Position numbers and translations under genes: made by a program. Under the pieces are notes generated by a model. It did no database searches, was not told where the DNA came from, and was given only the letters and a program-made list of their open reading frames with translations. From JANLSE01 sp038214135 (GTDB lineage Bacteria; Chloroflexota; Chloroflexia; Chloroflexales; Roseiflexaceae): DNA of 64,000 bases. The stretch lies in NCBI GenBank assembly GCA_038214135.1, contig JBBQSD010000005.1, positions 41,260-105,259 on the forward strand, written 5' to 3'. This document shows positions 16,900-26,077 of this stretch, piece after piece (positions within the stretch are counted from its first letter, which is position 1; each line of letters starts with the position of its first letter).

Positions 16900-18455
16900 T
16901 CATGGTGCAGCAGATCGGCGGGCGAGCAGATATTCTCGGAATCGACCAGTCGCTGATCGAGATGCCGCTACTGGATCTATTGCCAGAACTATTCGGCTAT
17001 GAACCAATTCTGGCAGCAATTCTGGCCGGCCACCAGGCGCAGCTGCGTTTGCCAGAGATTGGCCGTGATGGCCCGGATGGCAGTATCCAGCACCTGAATT
17101 TGTTGACGCTGGCCCATACCAGTAGTGCCGGGCAGATCGATGGCCTGATCCAGGTGATCAGCGATGTGAGTGAGCGCGGCATCATTGAGCAGGTGCGTGT
17201 GCAGCAGCGTAATGAACTCCGCCTACTCAAGGAACAGATCACCCAACAGAATATTGGCCTTGCGCGTATGAATGCCGAACTGCGCCGGGCAACCCAACTG
17301 AAAGATGAATTCCTCGCCAACATGAGCCACGAGGTACGCACGCCGCTGACAGCAGTACTAGGGCTGGCCGAAATCCTACAAGCGGAACTGGTTGGCCCGC
17401 TGAATGCCGATCAGCACGACTCGCTGAATGGTATTCAGGAGAGTGGCCGCCACCTGTTGGTTCTGATCAACGATTTCCTCGATATTGCCAAGATCGAAGC
17501 AGGCCAGTTCGAACTCGATCTGCGGGTTGTGCCGGTACAATCACTGTGCCAATCCAGTGTTCGCATGGTCAAAGAGTTAGCCGTTTGGAAGTCAATCACA
17601 CTCACGCTCACGATTCACCCAGGATTGCATCTGATCCGCGCCGATGAACGCAGGCTTGTTCAGACGCTGATCAATCTGCTTTCGAACGCGATCAAATTTA
17701 CGCCGCATAGTGGCCAGATCGGCCTTGATGTACAAGCCGATTCCGTGCGCGATCAGGTGCGTTTTACCTTCTGGGATACGGGGATCGGCATTGCAGTTGA
17801 TGATATACAGCGCCTGTTCAAGCCATTTTCGCAGATTGATGGCGAGTATCAGCGCCAGCACGTCGGAAGTGGCTTGGGGTTGGTGCTGGTTGCCCAACTC
17901 ACGAAATTGCATGGTGGTGGCGTCGAACTGACCAGCGAGGTGGGCCAGGGGAGCCGTTTTACGATTGCACTGCCGTGGAGCCACGATGATCAGCAACGCC
18001 AGCTGGAAGCCATGCGCAATAGCCAACTACAATTTCCCGCTGCCGATCAGCAAACAGATGCTGTGCTGCCCGCCATCCAAACGGCAACACCAATTGATCT
18101 GCTGCTTGTTGAGGATGAGCAATTTAGTGCTGCCATGCTGATCGATTACCTAGGGCGCTGTGGGTATCGGGTGACCCATGTGCGTTCTGGTGAAGAAGCA
18201 CTAGCGCAGGTTCGCGAGTTTGCCCCGCACCTGATCATCATGGATGTGCGGCTGCAGGGCATGGATGGCCTGGAAACCATGCACCATATGCGCGCCAAGA
18301 TGGCACTTCAGAACACCCCGATCATCGCACTTACGGCCCTAGCCATGCCGGGTGATCGCGAGCGCTGCCTGGCGGCTGGTGCAAATATCTACATGAGCAA
18401 GCCGGTCACATTGCGTCATTTGGCCGAAGTGACCTGGGGGTTGATCAGAAAGTGA
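16875..18455 (+). CDS. Hybrid histidine kinase with C-terminal receiver, 5' end probably lost
   Basis: 526 residues from a TTG at 16875; an ATG at 16902 also fits. Order: a partial PAS-like sensor (residues 1-100, VVDDSLMVQQIGGRADILG), a coiled linker, the dimerisation/phosphoacceptor helix [13 protein letters not shown] (His152), a HATPase domain (NLLSNAIKFTP, DTGIGI, GSGLGL), then a receiver domain (LLLVEDEQ, LIIMDVRLQG with the phosphoacceptor Asp, MSKPV). No membrane helix is present, so it is cytosolic. The PAS start looks abrupt and abuts an antisense HD-GYP fragment, so its original N-terminus may have been cut away. The signal and output are unknown. It overlaps the HD-GYP fragment by 25 bp. 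Confidence 0.8.
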   Translation: MPAVVDDSLMVQQIGGRADILGIDQSLIEMPLLDLLPELFGYEPILAAILAGHQAQLRLPEIGRDGPDGSIQHLNLLTLAHTSSAGQIDGLIQVISDVSERGIIEQVRVQQRNELRLLKEQITQQNIGLARMNAELRRATQLKDEFLANMSHEVRTPLTAVLGLAEILQAELVGPLNADQHDSLNGIQESGRHLLVLINDFLDIAKIEAGQFELDLRVVPVQSLCQSSVRMVKELAVWKSITLTLTIHPGLHLIRADERRLVQTLINLLSNAIKFTPHSGQIGLDVQADSVRDQVRFTFWDTGIGIAVDDIQRLFKPFSQIDGEYQRQHVGSGLGLVLVAQLTKLHGGGVELTSEVGQGSRFTIALPWSHDDQQRQLEAMRNSQLQFPAADQQTDAVLPAIQTATPIDLLLVEDEQFSAAMLIDYLGRCGYRVTHVRSGEEALAQVREFAPHLIIMDVRLQGMDGLETMHHMRAKMALQNTPIIALTALAMPGDRERCLAAGANIYMSKPVTLRHLAEVTWGLIRK

Positions 18456-18542
18456 GCAATGAATGGCCTTTCGCCTTGACTGTGTGCAGACGTATACTCC
18501 AATCAGCCCGAATCTGCGTACGTACCAAGGGAGGCTTGCCCA

Positions 18543-18866
18543 ATGAAACGGTTGCATGTGCTCATGACACTCTCGTCGCTGATTGTGCTCGAAGGCATGC
18601 GCCCATTTGCACCAGCATCGCGCCGTGATATGATCTATATCACAATCAATGCGCTGGTCTATTCACTGGCGATTATTGCCTATGCGGCCTTTGATGTTGT
18701 GGTGGTTGGGCTGGTGTTTACGATCATCAGCATGTTTGCAATTGATCTGCTGCTCTGGCGCTCCAAGCATGCCCTAGCGACATGGCCATTCACAAGCTAT
18801 GCTGCGATTTCCTATACAATTGGTGGTATCCTTGGGCTGATACTGCGGGTGGCGTTGAAGCGGTAG
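18543..18866 (+). CDS. Small integral membrane protein
   Basis: 107 residues with no family I can name. There are three or four hydrophobic helices: VLMTLSSLIVLEGM (weak), MIYITINALVYSLAIIAYAAF, VVVVGLVFTIISMFAIDLLLW and TSYAAISYTIGGILGLILRV, separated by basic loops. GGGAGG lies before ATG 18543, so translation is likely. It stands 87 bp after the kinase gene on the same strand, but there is no evidence of a functional link. Confidence 0.6.
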   Translation: MKRLHVLMTLSSLIVLEGMRPFAPASRRDMIYITINALVYSLAIIAYAAFDVVVVGLVFTIISMFAIDLLLWRSKHALATWPFTSYAAISYTIGGILGLILRVALKR

Positions 18867-19279
18867 CGTTTAGCCATCAGCCATCAGCTTTCAGCTTTCA
18901 GGAGCCAGAACCGAGTATTTAGGAGCCAGAACCGAGTATTCAGGAGTCAGGAGTCAGGAGTCAGAATGCTGAGGCGAGACCGAGAACCTGCCCTCACCCC
19001 TGGCCCCTCTCCCAGTGGGAGAGGGGCAGCGCAGCAGGGGTGAGGGAACCTGCCACAATCATTTATTGAGCGCAGCCGAGGCATGATCAACGAGGATTGC
19101 AGGGCCACCGAGTTCTATTTAGGGTTTGGGGCAAGGCCCCAACCGTGGGTCGTGGCCGGGGTACCCTTTGGGTCTGGCACCCCCGGACGGGACCGCCCTG
19201 ACCGCCTGCCGTGCGTAGCGGCAGTAGAAACCAGCCGGAACGGTTTCTGGCGAAAAACGAATGTGTTCCTTTCTAAGGA
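18867..19279. repeat. Repeat-filled intergenic region
   Basis: No gene. It contains CATCAGCCATCAGC and TTTCAGC units (18873-18900), GGAGCCAG/GGAGTCAG heptamers (18900-18966), a CCCTCACCCC hairpin at 18991-19046, and a CGCAGCCGAGGCATGATCAACG segment related to the 124-bp family (19073-19096). After that come a GGGGCAAGGCCCC element (19130-19143, again near 47998) and GGAACGGTTTCTGGCG (about 19237-19252), which matches the end of the 124-bp unit. The kinase-like gene starts after AAGGA at 19276. Confidence 0.75.
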
Positions 19280-19285
19280 ATGATT

Positions 19286-20164
19286 ATGCTCGAATCATTT
19301 GGCATAACTGCCACAGATCTGCTTGGCTCAGGCGGCGAGTCGCAGGTGTATGCACTGGGACCAGAACAGATTCTGCGGATCTATAAGCGCGGCATGTTAT
19401 CTACCTATGTGGAGCGTCGCCATGCCTTCTATACCGATCTGCAATGCTATAGCCCGCCATTCGAGATCCCGCAGATTGTAAAAACCGGCCGGATCGATGG
19501 GCAAATCTATACGATTGAACGGCGCATGCGAGGCCAGGATTTTGCACGGATTCTGCCAAAGCTCACGCCAGCCGAACGGCAGCGCGCACTTACCAGCTAT
19601 CTGGATGTTGCCGAACAGATCGGGACGATCTACTTTCCGAATGATCCATTCGGCGAACTGCTGGTGCCAGAAAATCCCCTCCAACGAGCGACATGGCCGG
19701 GCTATCTGTGGGATCGCATGCAGCAATCACTCAGCGAAAGCCGCACAGATCTCGAACACGATGTGCCTGGGTTTGCACACATCCTGGATGGCATGCACAC
19801 ACAACTCCAGCAGCTCAATGGGTTCAACGAGCGCTGCCTCGTCCATGGCGATTATTTCCCTGGCAATGTCTTTATCGATTCCGATCTGACGATCTGTGGG
19901 GTTGGCGATTTTAGCTATGCTGCCATTGTTGGCGATCCACGCATGGATCTGGTTGGTGCGATCGTCTATCTCGAGGTGCTCGATGCCTATCAGCCAGGCG
20001 ATACTGAATTCCTGCTGCAACTCCTGACGAAACGTTGTGGTACCGAGATCCTGAAGATTGTCCAGCTCTACCGATTGTACTATTCGCTCTACTTCTCGGT
20101 CTGTAAACACAGCGATCCGCGCACCTATGCCTGGTGTATTCGCAATTTGCGGGCCGCAGCATAG
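19286..20164 (+). CDS. Aminoglycoside/choline phosphotransferase-family kinase
   Basis: 292 residues from ATG 19286, which has AAGGA at a normal distance; the ATG at 19280 directly touches it. A protein-kinase-like fold is indicated by GSGGESQVYAL (nucleotide loop), EQILRIYKR (Lys), CLVHGDYFPGNVFID (catalytic HGD..N) and GVGDFSYAAIVGDPRMD (metal-binding Asp). This is the APH/choline-kinase superfamily, whose members phosphorylate antibiotics, choline, sugars or amino acids. The substrate is not readable from the sequence, so antibiotic resistance should not be assumed. It is followed after 18 bp by a broken AAC(3)-like gene on the same strand. Confidence 0.75.
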   Translation: MLESFGITATDLLGSGGESQVYALGPEQILRIYKRGMLSTYVERRHAFYTDLQCYSPPFEIPQIVKTGRIDGQIYTIERRMRGQDFARILPKLTPAERQRALTSYLDVAEQIGTIYFPNDPFGELLVPENPLQRATWPGYLWDRMQQSLSESRTDLEHDVPGFAHILDGMHTQLQQLNGFNERCLVHGDYFPGNVFIDSDLTICGVGDFSYAAIVGDPRMDLVGAIVYLEVLDAYQPGDTEFLLQLLTKRCGTEILKIVQLYRLYYSLYFSVCKHSDPRTYAWCIRNLRAAA

Positions 20165-20182
20165 GAGTCAGGAGCCAATATC

Positions 20183-20738
20183 ATGCCCAACACAATGGCC
20201 CTTAGTGATCTGATCGATGGATTACAGGCATTGGGCCTGTGCCATGGCGATACCGTCATGGTTCATTCGGCCTATACAGCGCTCGGTATTTCCGATCCAG
20301 AGTTGATCATTCAGGCGCTCTGCCAGGTGCTTGGCGATACCGGCACTCTACTGATGCCAGGGCTCTCGTATGCACAGCAACCGCATGGATGGCGGCAAAA
20401 TCCTCATGCTCGGGTGTACGCTAGGCCCCAATACGTCCATGCATGCTGTCGAAGAATATGTTGTGCCGCCCTATCTGTTTGGGCAGCCGGTCACATACCA
20501 TATTACCGATGCCAACGGCCAGATCTATGCTGCCATCTATACCGCCCACGATTTTGCTGGTGTCGAACAGCGCTATGATCGGGTTGGGCTGATTCTTTCC
20601 GAACCAGCACTTCGCGATGGCATGGTTGGCAAGGCCCACTCCTACCTGATCGATGCGCCAACCTTGCTAAAGGAAGCTCTGGTTCATCTGCGCCACGACC
20701 CCTATTTCTTTGTGGATCGGATCGATGTGGATGGCTGA
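20183..20738 (+). pseudogene. AAC(3)-family aminoglycoside N-acetyltransferase-like gene with its middle deleted
   Basis: The first frame (ATG 20183) reads LIDGLQALGLCHGDTVMVHS, ALGISDPELIIQAL and TGTLLMPGLSYAQQPH, the start of an AAC(3)/FrbF-type acetyltransferase. At about 20385 the match moves to a second frame that reads GGKILMLGCTLGPNTSMHAV, EEYVVPPYLF and continues to the usual C-terminus at 20738. The family's central part, including the acetyl-CoA-binding and His-containing region between these two segments, is missing (about 80-100 codons), and the frame has changed. The start has AGGAGTCAGGAGCC upstream, so its RBS comes from the dispersed heptamer repeat. Confidence 0.75.
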
Positions 20739-20974
20739 TAGCCGGATTGCAGATAATCTAAAAATCTGCGGAAATTTGTTTAATCTGCGGATATAATCCT
20801 ATGGTAGCTCTTGTTTGAAAGAACGTCCGTGGCTGGTGCTTCGTTGGCGCGTTCCTGTTCACAGCGTGCCAATGCTGCGCTGCCGTGTGCTGCTACGGGC
20901 GCTCTCCGATACAGATTATGGGTTGGGCAAGCGTTCAAGCGTTGAAGTGTTGAAGCGTTCAAACGGGCAAACGG

Positions 20975-21814
20975 TCATAGAGTAATTCCTTCGTGGGCCG
21001 CGACTGCGCGAACATATGCTGCTGCCGCCTCGTATTCGGCCTGATCGGGCAGATGTTCCAGCATCAGTGGCAGATCGGGATCGAGCTGGGTGAGCGCATG
21101 TAGCAGAGCCGGGTAATCCAGCGTCCCAAGGCCAGGGCGCACCTCATCGATATGGACGGTGAGCTGCTGGCGCAGGATGGTATCCTTGGCATGGCACGAT
21201 TTGATCAATGGCCCGAGCTGCGCAATAAAGGCACGCATAAACGCTCCATTGGCGAAATAGCGTTGTGGGCTATTGATCAGATTAACCGGATCGAAATGAA
21301 CTACAAAGGCGGGCCGATCAATCGCATCGATCAGCCGCTGATAGCTCTCGATTGAGTCGGGGTACATATAGGGCATTGGCTCAAGTGTATAGAATGTACG
21401 GGTGGGCCGCACCGCATCAATAATCCCCTGAACCGTCTCAACAATCAGCGCAAAGGTTGCTTCTGTTAGATCATCGGCGTGCGGGCCATCCCAGCGAGTG
21501 CCACGCGAACCAGCAATATTGACGCAGCAGCGTGCGCCGATTCGTTCCGCCAGATCGAGGCTACCGGTGCAGCGCTCAATTGCCGCTGCCCGAATTGCCG
21601 CATCAGGGCTGAGCGGGTTACTCCAGGCACCAACCTCGGCAATCACAATATCGGCTGCCTGAGCAGCATGGGCATAGGCCTCAATCGTTGCCTGATCTGC
21701 ATCCAGCGCAATTGGGCAATATGCTGCGCGATAGCCACGCTGCTGTACAGCAGCAACCCACGCCTCTGGGCTATCGAATTCGCCATGAATCGGTCCACCA
21801 AGTCGCATGATCAT
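20975..21814 (-). CDS. Sugar phosphate isomerase/epimerase-like TIM-barrel protein
   Basis: 279 residues matching the xylose-isomerase-like TIM-barrel (AP endonuclease 2) superfamily: MRLGGPIHGEF at the start, IVIAEVGAWSNPLSP, ARCCVNIAGSRG, YTLEPMPYMYPDSIESYQRL (metal-ligand Glu), FVVHFDPVNLINSP (His/Asp ligands), IKSCHAKDT and PLMLEHL (Glu). These residues bind a divalent metal in sugar isomerases and epimerases and inositol-catabolism enzymes. The substrate is not defined. It is the only minus-strand gene in this part of the inverted segment and stands alone. Confidence 0.8.
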   Translation of the reverse strand: MIMRLGGPIHGEFDSPEAWVAAVQQRGYRAAYCPIALDADQATIEAYAHAAQAADIVIAEVGAWSNPLSPDAAIRAAAIERCTGSLDLAERIGARCCVNIAGSRGTRWDGPHADDLTEATFALIVETVQGIIDAVRPTRTFYTLEPMPYMYPDSIESYQRLIDAIDRPAFVVHFDPVNLINSPQRYFANGAFMRAFIAQLGPLIKSCHAKDTILRQQLTVHIDEVRPGLGTLDYPALLHALTQLDPDLPLMLEHLPDQAEYEAAAAYVRAVAAHEGITL

Positions 21815-21948
21815 CCCTTTCTCATGTGCATCTGCCGCGCTATAATACCACGCCGGGTAGGCTCAACTGCTGGCGAACACAAGGTTCGCCCCGACGTGAT
21901 GATCGCTGTCGAAATTCAGCATGCATCCTGTTACAAACGAGAATGCCT

Positions 21949-22497
21949 ATGAAAACACTCGAAGTTCGTCGCCATAGCATGCGAAAAGCACAACCACAAG
22001 GCGGTTCCCAGCTATCACAGGAGGGTGTAGAATATGCGCGCAGGGTTGGTGCCACGCTTGGTCCATTCGCACAGGTAGTGACAAGCGTGGCTCCACGGGC
22101 ACGTGAGACGGCCATCGCAATGGGTTTTGCGGTGGACTACGAACTGGTGACGCTTGTCTCCGATGAGGCGTTTTATATCGAATCAGAGGCAAACCGCTGG
22201 TGGGAGGCAGCCCAACCATTTGTGGCCTTAGCACAGGTTCTTGCCACACATAGAGCAACATGGCGCTATGCCCATGCACTTGTGGCAATGTGGCGAGACA
22301 TCACGATGGCGATTCCAGAAGATGCTGCTGCACTGGTGATTGGGCACTCGGGCGATATTGAGATTGCCTTAGTTGCGTGTTTCCCCGCGCATGACCCTGC
22401 GACATGGGGTAAACCATTTGCCCCGCTTGAGGGTGCGCGATTGCAATTTGGTGGTGAGCCACAGCATTTTGTGGATCTTGAATTGCTGCGCGGCTGA
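21949..22497 (+). CDS. Histidine phosphatase (phosphoglycerate-mutase-like) family protein
   Basis: 182 residues from ATG 21949 (a second ATG 6 bp upstream is possible). The N-terminal LEVRRHSMRK gives the RH catalytic motif of the histidine phosphatase superfamily, although the usual RHG is RHS. VVTSVAPRARETAIAMGF carries the S.RARET phosphate-binding Arg, and ALVIGHSGDIEIAL provides the second catalytic His. The spacing is right for the family. The substrate (phosphoprotein, sugar phosphate or nucleotide) is unknown. It stands 64 bp upstream of the O-methyltransferase gene. Confidence 0.8.
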   Translation: MKTLEVRRHSMRKAQPQGGSQLSQEGVEYARRVGATLGPFAQVVTSVAPRARETAIAMGFAVDYELVTLVSDEAFYIESEANRWWEAAQPFVALAQVLATHRATWRYAHALVAMWRDITMAIPEDAAALVIGHSGDIEIALVACFPAHDPATWGKPFAPLEGARLQFGGEPQHFVDLELLRG

Positions 22498-22561
22498 TGT
22501 GAACATAGATGTAGAGACGCCCCGCTGGGGTGTCTAGAAGAATGACAGAATAGGAGCTGCC

Positions 22562-23206
22562 ATGAGTCCTTCACAACTGGATGCATACGATCAGTATATT
22601 GCAGGCCTTTTTGCGGTAGAGGATTCCGCACTTCAATCGGCCCGTGAGACAATGCAGCGCGAGGGGTTGCCACGCATTCATGTATCGCCAAGCGAGGGCC
22701 AACTGCTGCATATGTTTGCCGCACTGATTGGCGCACGGCGCATTCTCGAAATTGGGACACTTGGCGGCTATAGTGCCATCTGGCTGGCCCGTGCATTACC
22801 AGCAGATGGCCGTATGATCAGTTTGGAGATCGACCCACACCACGCTGAGGTAAGTCGACATAACCTAGCACAAGCTGGCCTTAGCGATAGAGTTGAAATT
22901 CGGGTTGGCCCTGCTGGCGAAACGCTTTCGCGCATGGTTGAGGATGGGGAAGCACTGTTCGATCTGGTCTTTATTGATGCAGATAAAGATGGTTATCCAG
23001 AGTATCTACAAAAAGTGCTGCCGCTTACCCGTACCGGTGGCCTGATTCTGGCAGATAACGCACTTCAGGGTGTGCTGCAACCAGGCGCAGATACAGGAAT
23101 CACCCGCTACAATCAGGCAGTCGCAAGCAATGCCAATCTCACATCGATGATGCTGCCAATCCTGCGTGGCGATCTGGATGGTTTACTGGTATCGGTGAAG
23201 CGCTGA
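22562..23206 (+). CDS. Class I SAM-dependent O-methyltransferase (CCoAOMT-like)
   Basis: 214 residues, the full length for this family. Motifs: RRILEIGTLGGYSAIWLARAL (SAM-binding loop), MISLEIDPHHAEVSRHNL (acidic residue for ribose), FDLVFIDADKDGYPEYL (metal-binding DADK) and GGLILADNALQGV (metal-binding DN). Small cation-dependent O-methyltransferases of this type methylate catechol-like hydroxyls; the substrate here is unknown. AGGAGCTGCC precedes ATG 22562. A repeat block begins within 10 bp of the stop. Confidence 0.88.
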   Translation: MSPSQLDAYDQYIAGLFAVEDSALQSARETMQREGLPRIHVSPSEGQLLHMFAALIGARRILEIGTLGGYSAIWLARALPADGRMISLEIDPHHAEVSRHNLAQAGLSDRVEIRVGPAGETLSRMVEDGEALFDLVFIDADKDGYPEYLQKVLPLTRTGGLILADNALQGVLQPGADTGITRYNQAVASNANLTSMMLPILRGDLDGLLVSVKR

Positions 23207-23376
23207 GGCGAGGAGTCAGGAGTCAGAACCAAGAACCAAGTATTCAGGAGTCAGGAGTCAGGAGTCAGAATATGGAGCCACCAACCAAGAACCACAGAAC
23301 AACGCAACCAAGAAAGGGCCACAAGCATTCATTGTTCGCAGCCGAGGCATGACCCACAGGCGCAGCCGAGGCACCG
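23207..23376. repeat. Heptamer repeats and a 124-bp-family segment
   Basis: GGAGTCAGGAGTCAGAACC (23214-23232) and three more GGAGTCA units (23247-23270) are embedded in AAGAACCAAGTATTCAGG. Then CGCAGCCGAGGCATGACCCAC and CGCAGCCGAGGCACCGAC (23338-23377) lead into the 124-bp repeat copy. No gene is seen. Confidence 0.75.
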
Positions 23377-23500
23377 ACATTCTTTAAACAAAATAGAGAA
23401 CCGGGCTATCAGCCACTAACGCATGTCGATCACATCTGAGGCATGACCAACGGGCGTTGAGATGCCACCGACATCCATTACGGAACGGTTTCTGCAAAAA
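23377..23500 (-). repeat. Right copy of the perfect 124-bp inverted repeat
   Basis: Exact reverse complement of 12025-12148 over all 124 bases; the match ends at both sides within one base. It starts ACATTCTTTAAACAAAATAG and ends TTTCTGCAAAAA. The 3' end of a TPR remnant lies 15 bp further on. A perfect match over this length, against diverged copies elsewhere in the window, suggests recent duplication or gene conversion between the two sites. Confidence 0.9.
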
Positions 23501-23514
23501 AGGGAGCGCAGCAT

Positions 23515-24045
23515 TTATCGTTGTACGCCCAAGAAATTGAGCACGCGATCAGCAAGTGATGGCCCTGCCTGGAGGGCTTGCCGAGTGGCGGCCAGGAATT
23601 TCTGGATTACCACGGTATCGTGCGCTTCTGGCCCTTATGTACGAGTATACGCAGCTTCGACCCGTTCAAACAGGGGCAGAGCATCGGCATAGCGCTGCTG
23701 CTGATAGTACATAATCGCGATATTACCTACAACCATGAGTGTCTGCTTGTGTTCTGGCCCAAGCGCCTGTTCGTTGATTGCGAGCGCACGCTCATAATCG
23801 TGTTGCGCCCCTGCCAGATCGCCGATCATCTGCAGATAGAAGGCATGATTTGTGAGCAATGTTGCCGCCGATTCATCGGTTCGGCCCTGCGCCCGCTCGG
23901 TTGCAACACGCAGATGTGCGCGGATCGGCTGCATGGCACTTGGTATGCCATAGGTATTGATCGGTTCAGCCACGGCCGAGATCGCGTCTTCTACTGCTGG
24001 CAGCGCTTCGCTATCGCTGCTCACACGCTGGACATAAGCACTCAA
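23515..24045 (-). pseudogene. Tetratricopeptide-repeat protein remnant
   Basis: Bases 24045 to 23635 read without an internal stop from a TTG just after a stop codon: ATLLTNHAFYLQMIGDLAGA, YERALAINEQALGPEHKQTL and NIAIMYYQQQRYADALPLF are clear TPR helices of the kind found in NB-ARC/TPR regulators. The frame stops at 23635. In another frame, 23625-23515 reads DTVVIQKFLAATRQALQ and ends ADRVLNFLGVQR-stop, a plausible C-terminal end of the same type of protein. The gene thus seems to lack its 5' part and to have a deletion or frameshift near 23,630. It probably makes no functional protein. Confidence 0.6.
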
Positions 24046-24348
24046 CAGGCGTTACGCCCTTGATACAGATCATACCCGCTAGTGTTGTTCGCGCACACAC
24101 TGCGGTCTAAAGCCACGCGGTGAGAGTGCATCGCCCCTTGGCCGCAGGCTTCAGCCTGGGGAATGAGGGCATCCATCGTTCTCCCCGATGATTTCTGCAA
24201 TCTTTATCAACCTGCGGATTCGGGGTGCCTTGACGGGACGAGTACACTAAACACATTATTTGAAGGCCTTCACGCTTGGTACTGGTGGATGAATCCCTGC
24301 GGGAATCTGCGGATATATTCAAATGCAGAGCTACGAGAGGTAGACCAT
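24046..24348. repeat. Intergenic region with two repeat motifs
   Basis: No gene. At 24141-24162 is CCGCAGGCTTCAGCCTGGGG, a palindromic repeat seen again near 40650, 42546 and 42597. Near 24186-24220 and 24298-24322 are ATTTCTGCAATC and AATCTGCGGATATATTC motifs, also found near 20785 and 30303. The RBS AGAGG for the next gene is at 24336. Confidence 0.5.
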
Positions 24349-25209
24349 ATGCCACCAATCATCCCTGAATGGCTTGCCAGCACATGTAGCACCACACCAG
24401 AGCGCCAGGGCTGGTTTGAACAACTGCCCAACGCCCTCCGCGATTTGCAACAGCGCTGGTCGCTGATATTGGAAGCACCCTTCGATCATAATGAGGGCAG
24501 TTGTGCATGGGTTGCACCGGCCGTGTGCCAGGATGGAACTCATGCCATCCTCAAACTTGGCATGCCCCATATGGAAGGCCAGCACGAGATCGAGGGGCTG
24601 CGCTTCTGGAATGGCAACCCAACAGCATACTTGCTGGAAGCCGACGAAGACTATAATGCAATGCTGCTTGAGCGTTGCGAACCAGGAACAGCCCTGCGCC
24701 AACTGCCAGAACCAGAACAGGATGTGATCATCTCCGGGCTGCTTAAGCGCATCTGGCAGACGCCAGCACAGCCACATCCCTTTCGGCCACTTGCGGCTAT
24801 GACGGCATTCTGGGCCAGCGAGACAATCGCGGATTCTGCTCGATGGCCGGATGTTGGGTTGGTTCAGGCCGGATTACACCTGTTTGAAGAATTGCCGCGT
24901 ACTGCCCCAAGGTACGTGCTACTGGCCACCGATCTGCATGCAGGCAATGTTCTGCAGGCACAGCGCGAGCCATGGCTGGTGATCGACCCGAAGCCGTTTG
25001 TTGGCGATCCCGCCTATGATGCCACCCAACATCTGTTCAATTGTCGAGAACGGCTATACAATGATCCCCATACAACCATTCGCCGCTTTGCCGATCTGCT
25101 TGAGCTTGATGCGGAGCGCGTTCGGCTGTGGATGTTTGCCCGCGCCGCCGCAGAATCCCGCGATACATGGGACGATCAGACAATGGCTTTGGCACGCGCA
25201 CTGACGTAA
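24349..25209 (+). CDS. APH(6)/hydroxyurea-phosphotransferase-family kinase
   Basis: 286 residues from ATG 24349. The frame is open upstream to 24163, but that part is repeat sequence. It matches the aminoglycoside/hydroxyurea resistance kinase family (streptomycin 6-phosphotransferase type): HAILKLGMPHMEGQHEIEGL, YNAMLLERCEPGTALRQL, YVLLATDLHAGNVLQAQREP (catalytic D.H..N) and WLVIDPKPFVGDPAYDATQ (metal-binding DPKP.vGDP). Members inactivate streptomycin or hydroxyurea, but the family is broad and chromosomal members often have unknown substrates. It is the third aminoglycoside-modifying-type gene in 5 kb. Confidence 0.8.
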   Translation: MPPIIPEWLASTCSTTPERQGWFEQLPNALRDLQQRWSLILEAPFDHNEGSCAWVAPAVCQDGTHAILKLGMPHMEGQHEIEGLRFWNGNPTAYLLEADEDYNAMLLERCEPGTALRQLPEPEQDVIISGLLKRIWQTPAQPHPFRPLAAMTAFWASETIADSARWPDVGLVQAGLHLFEELPRTAPRYVLLATDLHAGNVLQAQREPWLVIDPKPFVGDPAYDATQHLFNCRERLYNDPHTTIRRFADLLELDAERVRLWMFARAAAESRDTWDDQTMALARALT

Positions 25210-25379
25210 GGAAACACACAGGTCTAATAAGTATTGACATTTAAGACCTGTAATAGCTCGTAGCAGCATGTAAAGTGGAAGATGCAAAGACATAATGTTT
25301 AGCCCTCAGCCCTCAGTTTTTTCCGCGAAAGATGCGATATACTACTCAAAGCACAGAGAACAATTAGAAAGAAAACCTG

Positions 25380-25760
25380 ATGATCTCATTGATCAGCACG
25401 ATTCTTGTTGGCATCGTCGCGCTTGAACATATCTATATCCTGTATTTGGAAATGTTTGCCTGGACAACCCCGCGTGTACAGCGAATATTCGGCACAACAC
25501 CAACATTTGCGGCAGATTCGAAAGCATTAGCAGCTAATCAGGGGTTATATAACGGGTTTCTTGCGGCAGGGCTGTTCTGGGGGATTGTGCATCCACAACC
25601 TACTATTGGCATCCAGATCCAACTCTTTTTTCTGATATGTGTGCTGATCGCGGCTATCTATGGTGGGCTGACCGCAAAACGCTCTATCCTGTTTGTTCAG
25701 GGTGGCCCAGCGCTGGTTGCCCTTCTGACGGTTGTGCTGCGGTTGTTTGTGGTGCCGTAA
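25380..25760 (+). CDS. DUF1304 membrane protein
   Basis: 126 residues with four membrane helices: LISTILVGIVALEHIYILYLEMF, GLYNGFLAAGLFWGIV, QIQLFFLICVLIAAIYGGLTA and GGPALVALLTVVLRLFV. The LEHIYILYLEMFAW start, ANQGLYNGFLAAGL centre and final GPA..AL are diagnostic of the DUF1304 family. Function is unknown. AGAAAGAAAACCTG precedes the start. It is followed after 14 bp by a small Cys-containing protein gene, perhaps in one transcript. Confidence 0.85.
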   Translation: MISLISTILVGIVALEHIYILYLEMFAWTTPRVQRIFGTTPTFAADSKALAANQGLYNGFLAAGLFWGIVHPQPTIGIQIQLFFLICVLIAAIYGGLTAKRSILFVQGGPALVALLTVVLRLFVVP

Positions 25761-25774
25761 ATAGGAGCCACGCC

Positions 25775-26068
25775 ATGCTGTATTGCCCTGGACACGAGTG
25801 CCCGCTTCGTAATGAGTGCTACCGCCACACCCAGCCATCGCCTGGGCGGGATGCATTTGCGGCCCGGCCATATGATGCGCTACGTGGGACGTGCGATTAC
25901 TTCCACTCAAACATACCGAGCGAGGCGCTGATCCATGAGACGGCCTACTATATCTGGCTACGCAATGGCTGCCCAGAGAACCGCGCCCTTGAGCATTGGT
26001 ATGAGGCCTATCTGAGCCTGTGCCTGAGTACTGGACGCATTACTGCGGCGTTGGGGCGGGGCATCTGA
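25775..26068 (+). CDS. Small Cys-rich protein with DUF2934-like tail
   Basis: 97 residues from ATG 25775, with AGGAGCCACGCC upstream. The first part has CPGHECPLRNECYRH, a cluster of cysteines that could bind zinc or a Fe-S centre. The second part, IHETAYYIWLRNGCPENRAL followed by EHWYEAYL, resembles DUF2934 segments (I...AY.iW...G.p..r...HW..A). No function is known. It sits between DUF1304 and a convergent MarR gene with only a 9-bp gap. Confidence 0.55.
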   Translation: MLYCPGHECPLRNECYRHTQPSPGRDAFAARPYDALRGTCDYFHSNIPSEALIHETAYYIWLRNGCPENRALEHWYEAYLSLCLSTGRITAALGRGI

Positions 26069-26077
26069 GGCAACTGG

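Noticed and set aside
24163..24348. N-terminal extension of the APH(6)-like gene
   Set aside because: It contains repeat sequence; ATG 24349 has an RBS and matches the family start.
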